A stretch of 64,000 bases of DNA. It comes from Sphingobacterium sp. SGG-5 (GTDB lineage Bacteria; Bacteroidota; Bacteroidia; Sphingobacteriales; Sphingobacteriaceae). Where the stretch lies: NCBI RefSeq assembly GCF_011043525.1, contig NZ_JAAKGO010000009.1:62001-126000 (forward strand), written 5' to 3'. Within the stretch, counting starts at the first letter, position 1; every line of letters starts with the position of its first letter. The position numbers were made by a program, and so were the translations under genes. Positions 7,209-14,717 of the stretch are shown here, piece by piece. Below the pieces are notes generated by a model. That model had not been told where the DNA came from. It worked only from the letters and a program-made list of their open reading frames with translations, and searched no databases.

Positions 7209-7844
7209 ATGAAAAAGATTGTATTAACATTGAGCGCAGCTATCCTGCTGGCTGTAGGAGCGCAGGCGCAGGTAGGTTTGGGATTGAAAGCGGGGGTTAA
7301 TTTTCCTTCTTACAGTTATGGTGGATCGGATGAGTTGTCCGATACAAAATCCACAGTGAATTTCCATGTGACGGGCTATGTGGATGCACAGGTTGCCCCG
7401 GGATTTTATATACAGCCAGGACTTTCCCTGCAAGGTAAAGGAGCAAAGTTTGCCGAGGCAACAATTGGAGGTACCACATATGATGTCTCTCAAAATACGA
7501 TGTGGTTAGATGTGCCCGTGAATTTTGTTGGTAAATTTGGTGGTTTGTTTGTAGGTGCAGGTCCTTATGTTGGGTTTGGACTGAGCGGTAAAAACAAGCT
7601 CAATAGCCAAGATGGAGAGGGTGACTTCTCTTCCACGACGTTGGACGAATTTTCTTTCGGTAAAGATGAAACATTAAAGGGAACGGACTTTGGTTTGAAC
7701 TTTTTGGCGGGCTTTAAGTTAGGCAATGGATTATTATTACATGCAAATTACGGTCTGGGACTTACCAATATCGCAGGTGCAAAGAGCCTTGCCGATGAAA
7801 TCAAAAACAGAGGATTCGCTGTAGGTATTGGTGTTGAGTTTTAA
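7209..7844 (+). CDS. Outer-membrane beta-barrel protein (porin-family type)
   Basis: 211 residues from the ATG at 7209. An in-frame upstream extension to 7146 is rejected because MKKIVLTLSAAILLAVGAQA-Q is a perfect signal peptide. The mature protein alternates Gly- and aromatic-rich strands (GLGLKAGVNF, GFYIQPGLSLQGKG, GLFVGAGPYVGFGLSGK, LLHANYGLGLTNI) and ends in a beta-strand with terminal Phe (FAVGIGVEF), as expected for a small eight-stranded barrel of the Bacteroidota OMP_b-brl / PorT-like type. It is followed by a close paralogue at 7928, with a hairpin between them. No ligand can be inferred. Confidence 0.85.
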   Translation: MKKIVLTLSAAILLAVGAQAQVGLGLKAGVNFPSYSYGGSDELSDTKSTVNFHVTGYVDAQVAPGFYIQPGLSLQGKGAKFAEATIGGTTYDVSQNTMWLDVPVNFVGKFGGLFVGAGPYVGFGLSGKNKLNSQDGEGDFSSTTLDEFSFGKDETLKGTDFGLNFLAGFKLGNGLLLHANYGLGLTNIAGAKSLADEIKNRGFAVGIGVEF

Positions 7845-7861
7845 TTTTTTATTAATTTTTG

Positions 7862-7901
7862 TAAAACTCCTTGTATATATCAAAAATTATATGGAGTTTT
7901 A
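7862..7901 (+). terminator. Hairpin between the two beta-barrel genes
   Basis: TAAAACTCC (7862-7870) pairs with GGAGTTTTA (7893-7901), with ATAT/ATAT pairing inside. The A/T-rich stem followed by ATTAAATTTT could be a terminator or a processing site separating the paralogues. Confidence 0.55.
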
Positions 7902-7927
7902 TTAAATTTTAATAAAAAATAGAAGTT

Positions 7928-8587
7928 ATGAAAAAAATTTTACTATCATTAGGAGCAGCCTGTTTATTGGCTGTTGGTGCTCAGGCACAAGTTAGTTATG
8001 GTATCAAAGCCGGTGTGAACTTAGGTAAGTATGCTACCAGCTCATCGGGTGACGAGGTGGAACTAGATGATGAAGGAGTTAAACTTAATCCATCTTTCTA
8101 CGTGACTGGGTATGCGGACATCAATGTTGCCCCCAATTTTTCTATTCAACCCGGTATCTCATTACAGGGAAAGGGACAAAAAGCAAAAATTGAAGAAGAA
8201 GGCGCATCATTTACAAGTACGAGAAATGTAATGTCGATTGAAATTCCGGTAAATGCGGTTTATTACATCCCTACAGGAGATGCCGGATCTGTGTTTTTAG
8301 GTGCGGGACCCTATGTAGGCTATGCAATTAGTGGAAAGGACAAATGGAAAGGAACCTTTGAGGGTGAAACCGAAACTGAGGATGACAAAATTGATTTCTC
8401 CGGCGATGATAAAGATATGAAAGCGTTTGATGCCGGTGTAAACTTTTTAGCTGGTTACAAATTGGCTAATGGGTTTTTGATCAATGTAGGCTATGGATTA
8501 GGTCTGACTAATCTTGCGCCAGATAATGATTTTGATATTAAAAGTTCTAACCGTGTATTATCTTTCGGAGTTGGTTTCCAATTCTAA
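7928..8587 (+). CDS. Outer-membrane beta-barrel protein, paralogue of the preceding gene
   Basis: 219 residues. The signal peptide is MKKILLSLGAACLLAVGAQA-Q, almost the same as the neighbour's. The strand motifs match the preceding protein one for one: YGIKAGVNLG, FSIQPGISLQGKGQK, SVFLGAGPYVGYAISGKDKW, VNFLAGYKLANGFLINVGYGLGLTNL. The C terminus is a beta-strand ending in Phe (VLSFGVGFQF). The loops differ: this copy has acidic insertions (GDEVELDDEGV, ETETEDDKIDFSGDDKDMK), so the two barrels are conserved and the surface loops have diverged. A strong terminator follows. Confidence 0.85.
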   Translation: MKKILLSLGAACLLAVGAQAQVSYGIKAGVNLGKYATSSSGDEVELDDEGVKLNPSFYVTGYADINVAPNFSIQPGISLQGKGQKAKIEEEGASFTSTRNVMSIEIPVNAVYYIPTGDAGSVFLGAGPYVGYAISGKDKWKGTFEGETETEDDKIDFSGDDKDMKAFDAGVNFLAGYKLANGFLINVGYGLGLTNLAPDNDFDIKSSNRVLSFGVGFQF

Positions 8588-8606
8588 GTAAATACATTGT
8601 TGTATC

Positions 8607-8639
8607 AAAAAGCCTCTTGTACTCACAAGGGGCTTTTTT
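8607..8639 (+). terminator. Rho-independent terminator after the beta-barrel gene
   Basis: AAAAAGCC-CTTGT pairs with ACAAG-GGCTTTTTT around the loop ACTC, with a single mismatch, and the stem ends in a T-run. It lies 20 bases after the stop codon. Confidence 0.88.
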
Positions 8640-9017
8640 GATGACCGTCCCACTATACTGCCGCATGATTGGTATATCATTATACCTCATCTTACAATAC
8701 GAATAGTTCAAGCTACATCACTCCTGATCCACCTGTATATTACTTTGCCTGCGCATGCATCACCGATGACTCATCTTCATATACGGGCGGGTAAATATAG
8801 ATCACCAATGTCCCATTTTAATACATGGATAGGTCAACTCAGATCACCGATGACCCATCTTCATGCGAGGATGAGTCAATATAGATTGACAATGACTCAC
8901 CTTAACATACGGATAGGCGAAAGTAGATCACTCGCGGCTCATCCGTACATATTTGTGACACAACAGTACATACTTTTGGCTCATCAGTGATGTACAATGA
9001 CTCATCGTTGATGCACA
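8640..9017. repeat. 42-bp minisatellite, about nine diverging units
   Basis: Units start every 42 bases: 8640, 8682, 8724, 8766, 8808, 8850, 8892, 8934, 8976. Most have CTCATC or a one-base variant at unit positions 5-10 and end with GATCACC or similar. The central units (8766-8933) are best conserved and the outer ones decay. As 42 is a multiple of three, the central units translate as a 14-residue repeat of the type MTHLHIRAGKYRSP. No start signal supports translation. Confidence 0.85.
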
Positions 9018-9066
9018 ACCGTGAGCGTTTACTCACTAAAAAATCAGCTTTTAATAAGGTGTAAAG

Positions 9067-9089
9067 GCTGTTTTTACCTTAAAAACAGC
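9067..9089. repeat. Perfect 10-bp hairpin
   Basis: GCTGTTTTTA (9067-9076) and TAAAAACAGC (9080-9089) enclose a three-base loop. Confidence 0.75.
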
Positions 9090-9092
9090 AGG

Positions 9093-9156
9093 AAGGGGGC
9101 TATTTGGGTCACAAAAAAACGGCGTTGCACGCAAAATTGACGCAAATAACCCCCCT
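9093..9156. repeat. Long imperfect inverted repeat with G/C-run stem
   Basis: AGGGGGCTATTTG (about 9093-9105) can pair with CAAATAACCCCCCT (9143-9156), with one internal mismatch, around a 37-base loop. A short T-run follows (TCTTTT), so it could act as a terminator for plus-strand transcripts. Confidence 0.55.
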
Positions 9157-9218
9157 CTTTTAAAATATTTTTTGTATGGTTCCCTCGGGCCGGGAGGACC
9201 CTTCATTTTTTCATATTG

Positions 9219-9314
9219 TGTTTGCTTTCAAGGGCATTCAAGAGCTCTTCGAGGTTTTTTCTTGACAAAAAAACGAAGCAAAAAAGTCAAGGCTTGGATA
9301 CTGTTACGCTAAAA
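9219..9314 (+). repeat. Intergenic repeat element, copy 1
   Basis: It begins TGTTTGCTTTCAAGGGCATT and contains a GAGCTC site, a CTTGAC...AAAAAAGTCAA segment that can fold, and an A-rich end. The same succession of blocks occurs at 9609-9716, in the same orientation. Confidence 0.6.
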
Positions 9315-9403
9315 ATAGTTCAAAGTCCGGAATGTATTTGAGCCGTTCCGCTTCGCTACACTTCTTACATACATTCTTATCGGACTTCTCCTATTTTTTA
9401 CGC
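9308..9403. repeat. Nested long hairpin
   Basis: Three stems nest: TAAAAATAG (9310-9318) with CTATTTTTTA (9391-9400), AAGTCCG (9323-9329) with CGGACTT (9381-9387), and AATGTAT (9331-9337) with ATACATT (9369-9375). The whole forms a hairpin of about 95 bases with GC extending the outer end. Confidence 0.75.
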
Positions 9404-9525
9404 TACAGCATCCTAGGCAGCTTTTCTTTAGACGGGTTAGATGTTAGTATTTATATGTTAGATTTGGTGGTTGGTGGAATAAGAATAGAATAGCAGAAAT
9501 AAAAGCAATAGCCATACAACCACGA

Positions 9526-9593
9526 AAAATGTCGCCTTGGCAGATCGGCAATAGCAGGAAGGAAGATCCTTTGTGCCGAGATGGCACAGCGAC
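9526..9593 (-). repeat. 68-bp structured repeat element, copy B
   Basis: On the minus strand this matches copy A (6937-7004): the three conserved blocks are identical and both spacers are again 17 bases. The first spacer here folds as GTGCC-ATCTC-GGCAC, a different sequence from copy A but also a hairpin. Confidence 0.75.
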
Positions 9594-9608
9594 GAGGTTA
9601 TGGATTAG

Positions 9609-9716
9609 TGTTTGTTTTCAATGGTATCCATGAGCTCACTTCGTTCGGTTTTTGTTACTTTTTTGACGGCCAAAAAAGTAAAAGAAAGCCCCATCGCTGC
9701 TCCAGCGATAAAAAAT
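9609..9716 (+). repeat. Intergenic repeat element, copy 2
   Basis: It begins TGTTTGTTTTCAATGGTATC, carries the GAGCTC site and the TTACTTTTTTGAC...AAAAAAGTAA inverted segment, and ends in the perfect hairpin ATCGCTG-CTC-CAGCGAT (9693-9709) followed by an A-run. Related to copy 1 at 9219-9314. Confidence 0.6.
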
Positions 9717-9742
9717 GACCTCTAAAGTATTTGAAATATGTT

Positions 9743-9750
9743 TACCTTTG
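9743..9750 (+). promoter_or_regulatory. -7 promoter box abutting lipA
   Basis: TACCTTTG is a perfect TAnnTTTG and ends only four bases before the lipA ATG. If it is used, transcription starts at or within a few bases of the ATG, giving a leaderless or nearly leaderless mRNA. Confidence 0.5.
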
Positions 9751-9754
9751 TAAC

Positions 9755-10636
9755 ATGATAGAACTTCCAGTAATACCTGCTCATCAGACCGAACGGAAGC
9801 CCGATTGGTTGCGTGTAAAATTACCCGTGGGGAAAGAATATCGTCATGTGCGTAGTCTGGTAGACGAACATAAGCTGCATACCATTTGTGAAAGTGGGAA
9901 TTGCCCGAATATGGGGGAGTGTTGGGGAGCCGGTACGGCTACGTTCATGATCCTCGGTAATATCTGTACACGCTCCTGTTCGTTTTGCGCAGTAGCTACC
10001 GGAAGACCTTTGCCAGTGGATATGGATGAACCCAATCGTGTGGCAGCTTCTGTTAAATTGATGCAGGTAAAACACTGCGTCATCACATCAGTCGATCGTG
10101 ATGATCTGAAAGACGGAGGATCTACCATCTGGGCCGAGACTATTCTGGCGATACGCCGGGAGAGTCCGGAAACGACGCTGGAGACCTTGATCCCGGACTT
10201 CAAGGGACAGTGGGAAAATCTGGATCGCGTATTGGCCGTACGTCCGGAGGTGGTATCACATAACCTTGAAACTGTGCGACGGTTGACCCGTGAGGTGCGT
10301 ATCCAAGCGAAATACGACCGTTCACTGGATTGCCTACGACGGATTTCAGCAGCAGGTCTGCGCACAAAGTCAGGTATTATGTTAGGTTTGGGAGAGACAG
10401 AAGAGGATGTGATCGAAGCTATGCAAGATCTCTATGATGTGGGGGTACATATCATTACATTAGGACAGTACTTGCAGCCCACAAAGGCACATCATCCGGT
10501 CATTGACTGGATATCACCCGCTCAGTTTGAAAAATATAAAGAGATAGGTTTAAAGATAGGCTTTAAATATGTGGAGTCCGGTCCTTTGGTACGTTCATCT
10601 TACCATGCGGAAAGACACTTATTCGATATGCAATAG
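9755..10636 (+). CDS. lipA: Lipoyl synthase
   Basis: A 293-residue radical SAM enzyme that inserts two sulfur atoms into octanoyl groups on lipoyl-dependent enzymes. The auxiliary cluster motif is [12 protein letters not shown] (C45, C50, C56) and the radical SAM motif is CTRSCSFC (C71, C75, C78). The conserved C-terminal serine motif VRSSYHAE is present. The ATG at 9755 ([10 protein letters not shown]) is chosen over an in-frame TTG at 9731, because the latter overlaps the -7 box. Length is normal. Convergent with the HAD gene, with 9 bases between the stops. No lipB is adjacent. Confidence 0.97.
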   Translation: MIELPVIPAHQTERKPDWLRVKLPVGKEYRHVRSLVDEHKLHTICESGNCPNMGECWGAGTATFMILGNICTRSCSFCAVATGRPLPVDMDEPNRVAASVKLMQVKHCVITSVDRDDLKDGGSTIWAETILAIRRESPETTLETLIPDFKGQWENLDRVLAVRPEVVSHNLETVRRLTREVRIQAKYDRSLDCLRRISAAGLRTKSGIMLGLGETEEDVIEAMQDLYDVGVHIITLGQYLQPTKAHHPVIDWISPAQFEKYKEIGLKIGFKYVESGPLVRSSYHAERHLFDMQ

Positions 10637-10645
10637 CGGCTGACT

Positions 10646-11347
10646 CTAAAAAATACTTTGCAGTTCTTTCAACCCCAAGACCATGTGGTCTACGTCTGCT
10701 GGTTTTTCTTTGCCTGTGACGTTGAAAAAGATAGCGTCCATACCTGCACGTAATGCCCCGCGGACGTCGGCCTCGATGTTGTCACCGATCATGACGGCTG
10801 TTTCTTTCTTTGCCTTCCCATTTTGAATAGCATGTTCAAAAATCCGCGGGTCAGGCTTGTTGATCCCAAAGACCTCCGAAATAACAATCGTTTTGAAATA
10901 GGAGGTGAGATTGCTATGTGCCAATTTTTTTTCACAAGCCTCCTTAAAGCCGTTCGAAATCAAGTGTAGGTTATACCTGCCCTGTAAATATTGCAGGGTC
11001 TCGTGGGCATGGGGAAATAGATTTGTCTTCGTAGGGCATATACGAAGATAGTCTTCTTCAAATTGTGCGGGGAATAAGGTCGGATCAACACCGAGTTGCT
11101 CAAAAGTGTCTGAAAAACGAAGTTTCCGTAATGTCGGCTTTTCGATTTTACCATGGTGATAGAGATCCCATACCCGATGGTTGTTGGCGGTATAGGTTTC
11201 TATAAAGATATCGGGTGCTGTATGACCAAAAAGCTGATCGAAATTGTACTGAACATATAGATCTTTCAACGTCTCTTCTGCATTTTTATCGAAATCCCAA
11301 ATCGTATGGTCTAAGTCAAAGAAAATATCTTTTTTGTAACTGAACAT
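10646..11347 (-). CDS. HAD hydrolase, YjjG-type nucleotide phosphatase
   Basis: 233 residues from the ATG at 11347. HAD motif I is FFDLDHTIWDF (both Asp present), motif II is LISNGF, and motifs III/IV lie in NKPDPRIFEH and VMIGDNIEADVRGALRAGM. The helical cap after motif I and the motif set resemble YjjG/YfnB-type pyrimidine 5'-nucleotidases, which dephosphorylate non-canonical nucleotides. The exact substrate is not predictable. A possible TTG start at 11353 lies in the -7 box and is rejected. Confidence 0.85.
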   Translation of the reverse strand: MFSYKKDIFFDLDHTIWDFDKNAEETLKDLYVQYNFDQLFGHTAPDIFIETYTANNHRVWDLYHHGKIEKPTLRKLRFSDTFEQLGVDPTLFPAQFEEDYLRICPTKTNLFPHAHETLQYLQGRYNLHLISNGFKEACEKKLAHSNLTSYFKTIVISEVFGINKPDPRIFEHAIQNGKAKKETAVMIGDNIEADVRGALRAGMDAIFFNVTGKEKPADVDHMVLGLKELQSIF

Positions 11348-11350
11348 ACA

Positions 11351-11358
11351 CAAAGATA
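11351..11358 (-). promoter_or_regulatory. -7 promoter box abutting the HAD gene
   Basis: TATCTTTG on the minus strand matches TAnnTTTG and ends three bases before the ATG at 11347, the same tight arrangement as at lipA. Confidence 0.45.
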
Positions 11359-11463
11359 CTACGCTTTCAGGTTTTATTATAAGTTGATTTTCTTATTTGT
11401 GTCATAAAATGTTGCATATTTTATTATGCAGGAGTATTTGTCTATTTTTGGGGAAATAGCATT

Positions 11464-12339
11464 ATGAGACGGGCTCTTTTTTGGTTTTACTTACTGGCGT
11501 TTTATGCCTTGTGCCAACTTATCGGCTGGGGTTATATGTTCGTCAAATACGTCCCTGACCGTAAAGGAATGGTCATTGGTGAAGGGTTGATTTTTTTAGC
11601 AATTTTTATATTGGCTGTCATCAAGCTGAAAAATCATCTGGGGAGAGAGCGCTATTATCGACAGCAGCAACAGAACTTTTTATTGGCCGTAACGCACGAG
11701 CTGAAGTCACCACTGGCCTCGGTCAAACTCTATCTGCAAACTATTCTGAAGAGAGATCTGGATCGCGAGCAGCAGATGATGTTTTTAAGCAATTCGCTGA
11801 AAGATATTGAGCGGCTCGACTATCTGGTGGAGAATGTATTATTAGCAACCAAACTGGAGAATAGAAGTTTTAACCTCCCTAAGGAGGATTTTAATCTATC
11901 GGATCTGGTAGGGGATATTTTGGATAGGTTGCAGAAAAATGCCTGTAAGACGGAAGTGATCAACCCGCAGATTGAGGAAAATCTTATTTTATACGCAGAT
12001 AAGTTTGCGATTACAAACGTCGTGACCAATCTGGTGGAGAACGCCATTAAATATTCACCACCTTGTGCACATGTTGATGTCGCTCTATATAAGCGAGATG
12101 ATGCGGTCGTCTTTTCGGTATCGGATCATGGGGTGGGTATACCGGATGAAGAAAAGAAACTGATCTTCAATAAGTTTTATCGCATAGGAAATGAATCGAC
12201 CCGTAAAACCAAGGGAACTGGTTTGGGGTTATATATCGTAAAATCAGTATTGCACAAACACAACGCCTCTATCGTGGTGAAAGATAACAAACCTTCGGGA
12301 AGCGTGTTTGAAGTAACATTTGAAAATTATGCAAACTAA
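11464..12339 (+). CDS. Membrane sensor histidine kinase
   Basis: 291 residues. Two hydrophobic segments (about 5-28 and 36-57) with a very short periplasmic loop, then HisKA with the phospho-accepting His78 in VTHELKSPLASVKLYL. The ATPase domain has the N box (NLVENAIKYSPP), G1 (DHGVGIP), F (FNKFYRIG) and G2 (GTGLGLYIVKS) motifs. The near lack of a periplasmic sensor domain suggests that it senses the membrane or an accessory protein. It overlaps the following response regulator by 11 bases. This kinase and regulator form a conserved Bacteroidota pair; the signal is not visible. Confidence 0.93.
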   Translation: MRRALFWFYLLAFYALCQLIGWGYMFVKYVPDRKGMVIGEGLIFLAIFILAVIKLKNHLGRERYYRQQQQNFLLAVTHELKSPLASVKLYLQTILKRDLDREQQMMFLSNSLKDIERLDYLVENVLLATKLENRSFNLPKEDFNLSDLVGDILDRLQKNACKTEVINPQIEENLILYADKFAITNVVTNLVENAIKYSPPCAHVDVALYKRDDAVVFSVSDHGVGIPDEEKKLIFNKFYRIGNESTRKTKGTGLGLYIVKSVLHKHNASIVVKDNKPSGSVFEVTFENYAN

Positions 12340-13051
12340 ACAAAGAATACTATTAGTCGAAGATGAAGAACATCTTTTGGAAGCGATCAAACTCAATCTG
12401 GAACTGGAAGGTTACCGGGTAACGACCGCTACAGATGGAAAAAAGGCACTTAAAGTGTTTAAAGAAGAACGTTTTAACCTGGTGATCTTAGATGTCATGA
12501 TTCCCGAGATTGACGGTTTTCAGGTCGCAGAAACCATCCGCTTGCAGAATACAGAGGTTCCTATTATGTTTTTGACCGCAAAGAACAGCAGTGAAGATCG
12601 CATTACCGGATTGAAGAAAGGGGCCGATGATTATCTGGTAAAACCTTTCAACCTGGAAGAACTCATTCTCCGTGTCGGTAATCTGATTCGACGGGGTATG
12701 AAAGGGGATGACCTGAAAGAAATCAACTCTTACACGATCGGCGACAAAACCATTTATTTCAATTCTTATGAGTTGCATCATGCCGACGGTTCCGTGACCT
12801 CTTTGACCAAAAAAGAGACCATGTTATTAAAACTTTTGATCGAACGTCGGAATGAGGCGGTTTCCCGTGAACAAATTTTGGAAACGGTATGGAACTACGA
12901 TGTCTATCCGTCGACGCGGACCATTGATAATTTTATATTGACGTTCCGTAAATATTTTGAGCCTGATCAAAAGCATCCGATTTATTTTCATTCGATCCGT
13001 GGTGTAGGGTATAAGTTTACGGACAACCCGGAAGCGCAGTCTGAACATTAA
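12329..13051 (+). CDS. OmpR-family response regulator
   Basis: 240 residues from the ATG at 12329 (a TTG at 12320 in frame is rejected). The receiver domain has the acidic pair in LLVEDEEHLL, phospho-acceptor Asp55 in LVILDVMIPEIDGF, and the Lys in LVKPFNLEEL. The C-terminal winged helix (about 135-230) has the typical RTIDNFILTFRKYFE and SIRGVGYKFT segments. It is the partner of the overlapping histidine kinase and is followed after 2 bases by a TPR-like membrane protein, so the three probably form one unit. Confidence 0.95.
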   Translation: MQTKQRILLVEDEEHLLEAIKLNLELEGYRVTTATDGKKALKVFKEERFNLVILDVMIPEIDGFQVAETIRLQNTEVPIMFLTAKNSSEDRITGLKKGADDYLVKPFNLEELILRVGNLIRRGMKGDDLKEINSYTIGDKTIYFNSYELHHADGSVTSLTKKETMLLKLLIERRNEAVSREQILETVWNYDVYPSTRTIDNFILTFRKYFEPDQKHPIYFHSIRGVGYKFTDNPEAQSEH

Positions 13052-13053
13052 GA

Positions 13054-13557
13054 ATGAATAGAAGATTCCGGTTTACGATTATTGTTCTTGCCGTTATTGC
13101 GTTAGCTTATTGTGTCGTGTTCGGCCATTATTCAGTTAGCGTATATGCACTCGGCATCATCGGTTATATGGTGTGGAGCGAATACCGGGAGGGAACTGTG
13201 TTTTTAGCCACACAGGCTTTTCATAAACAAGATTATGAAAAGACAAAGGAATTATTGGCACAGATCAAAAATCCCGATCATCTGCGGAAAGGACGCCGGA
13301 ATTTTTATGAATTTATGCAGGGGAATATTGCGTTGAAGGAAGGCGAGATCGAGGAGGCTGAATATCATTTTCAATTGGCTTCGCGATTGCCCTGGAGGAG
13401 AGATCACGAGAAGGGGATGGTCTTGATAAACCTGGCGAATATCAATTTGCGTAAAAAGGATTATGAACGGGTGAATGCTTATCTGGAGGTCGCGGATAAA
13501 CTGAAGCTTACCGAGCGCCAGAAGAGTATCGTTTCAAAAATCAGAAGCAATCTTTAA
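13054..13557 (+). CDS. Membrane-anchored TPR-like protein
   Basis: 167 residues. Two N-terminal hydrophobic segments (about 6-24 and 28-42), then a soluble helical domain with tetratricopeptide-like pairs: FLATQAFHKQDYEKTKELLAQI, YEFMQGNIALKEGEIEEAEYHFQLA and LINLANINLRKKDYERVNAYLEVADKL. TPR domains are protein-protein interaction modules. It follows the response regulator after 2 bases. Co-transcription suggests a link with the kinase, but it could also simply share the operon with downstream hemE. Confidence 0.8.
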   Translation: MNRRFRFTIIVLAVIALAYCVVFGHYSVSVYALGIIGYMVWSEYREGTVFLATQAFHKQDYEKTKELLAQIKNPDHLRKGRRNFYEFMQGNIALKEGEIEEAEYHFQLASRLPWRRDHEKGMVLINLANINLRKKDYERVNAYLEVADKLKLTERQKSIVSKIRSNL

Positions 13558-13586
13558 TTTTTACCTTTTAATTTTTACTTTGTATA

Positions 13587-14618
13587 GTGACTACAGTTTT
13601 ACAAAACGATTTATTGATTAGGGCTGCACTTTCGCAGCCTACAGAAAGACCACCGGTATGGATGATGCGTCAAGCAGGACGTTTTATGCCAGAGTATTGG
13701 GAAATCAAGAATAAATATAGCTTCTTGGAAATGTGTAAGACGCCCGAGATAGCCGCCGATGTAACGATGTTGCCGGTGGACTTATTAGGTATTGATGCGG
13801 CCATTTTATTCTCGGATATTTTAGTTACTGCGGAAGCTATGGGAGGGGATCTGTCTTTCGAACAAGGTGTAGGCCCTCGGTTTTCAAACCCCATCCGGTC
13901 ACTTGCCGACGTGGAACAGTTGTCTGTGGATTGTTTGGATAAACTACAGTATGTCGCGGAAGCGATCAAAGTGATACAGCAACGTTTGGACGGGCGTATT
14001 CCGTTAATCGGCTTTGCCGGTGCACCTTTTACGATATTAAGTTATCTGGTGGAAGGAGGTTCTTCTAAAGATTTTAAGCAGACAAAACTGCTGCTGAACA
14101 ATGAACCTGCAATGGCCCACTTGATTTTGCAAAAAATTGCCGACGTCACCGTGGAATATCTGAATATGCAGGTCGATGCGGGGGTCAATGCATTACAGCT
14201 TTTCGATAGTTGGGCACTGGCACTGTCGTGGAATGATTACCGTGAATTTGCACACCGCTATAATCACTATATTCTCTCCAAAATCAAAAGATCCGTTCCG
14301 GTGATTTCGTTCTGTAAGGGATCCTCTGTTTTTGCGCCTATCATGGCGGAGGCTAATCCGGATGTTATTTCCGTAGACTGGAATGCAGATCTTAAAAATA
14401 TCAAACAGTCTTTGCCTGAGGGTATAGCGGTACAGGGAAATTTAGATCCCTTTGTTCTGTATGCGGATAAAAAGGTTATTAAAACCAAGATATTAGACTT
14501 ATTTGAAAGGATGCGTGGCGAGAACGGTTTTATCTTTAATTTAGGACATGGTATCATGCCGGATATTCCATTTGATAACGTGAAATATGCCGTTGACGTC
14601 ATCAAAGAATATAGATAA
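13587..14618 (+). CDS. hemE: Uroporphyrinogen decarboxylase
   Basis: 343 residues, the normal length. It decarboxylates the four acetate side chains of uroporphyrinogen III in haem synthesis. The signature PVWMMRQAGRFMPEYW near the N terminus holds the catalytic arginine, and IGFAGAPFTILSYLVEGGSSKDF and NLGHGIMPDIPFDNVKYAV are conserved blocks. Start is a GTG at 13587 (MTTVLQNDLLIRAAL). Downstream, after a repeat cluster, lies hemJ of the same pathway. Confidence 0.97.
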   Translation: MTTVLQNDLLIRAALSQPTERPPVWMMRQAGRFMPEYWEIKNKYSFLEMCKTPEIAADVTMLPVDLLGIDAAILFSDILVTAEAMGGDLSFEQGVGPRFSNPIRSLADVEQLSVDCLDKLQYVAEAIKVIQQRLDGRIPLIGFAGAPFTILSYLVEGGSSKDFKQTKLLLNNEPAMAHLILQKIADVTVEYLNMQVDAGVNALQLFDSWALALSWNDYREFAHRYNHYILSKIKRSVPVISFCKGSSVFAPIMAEANPDVISVDWNADLKNIKQSLPEGIAVQGNLDPFVLYADKKVIKTKILDLFERMRGENGFIFNLGHGIMPDIPFDNVKYAVDVIKEYR

Positions 14619-14625
14619 TAGGAAT

Positions 14626-14711
14626 TACGAATGAGGAATTATGAATTACGAATTAGACCACAATTCGTAATTCTACATTCGTAATTCGTAATTTACTCGT
14701 AATTCGTAATT
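14626..14711. repeat. Cluster of ATTACGAAT / ATTCGTAAT repeats with a 12-bp hairpin
   Basis: The core ATTACGAAT and its complement ATTCGTAAT recur several times. GAATTACGAATT (14643-14654) and AATTCGTAATTC (14662-14673) form a perfect 12-bp stem with a seven-base loop. It fills the space between hemE and hemJ. Confidence 0.8.
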
Positions 14712-14717
14712 AAAAAA

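Larger units (their letters stand above)
8588..9754. other. 1.17 kb gene-free, repeat-rich region
   Basis: No ORF here looks like a gene. An 81-codon frame at 8745-8990 is the translation of the 42-bp minisatellite and starts with TTG. In order the stretch holds a terminator, the minisatellite, two hairpin structures, an intergenic element with a long nested hairpin, the structured element copy B, a second intergenic element copy, and the lipA promoter. Confidence 0.75.

Noticed and set aside
8745-8990. 81-codon frame with a repeated 14-residue peptide as a protein gene
   Set aside because: The open frame follows from the 42-bp repeat, starts with TTG, has no promoter or ribosome-binding signal and no known domain. 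It is reported as a repeat and a finding.
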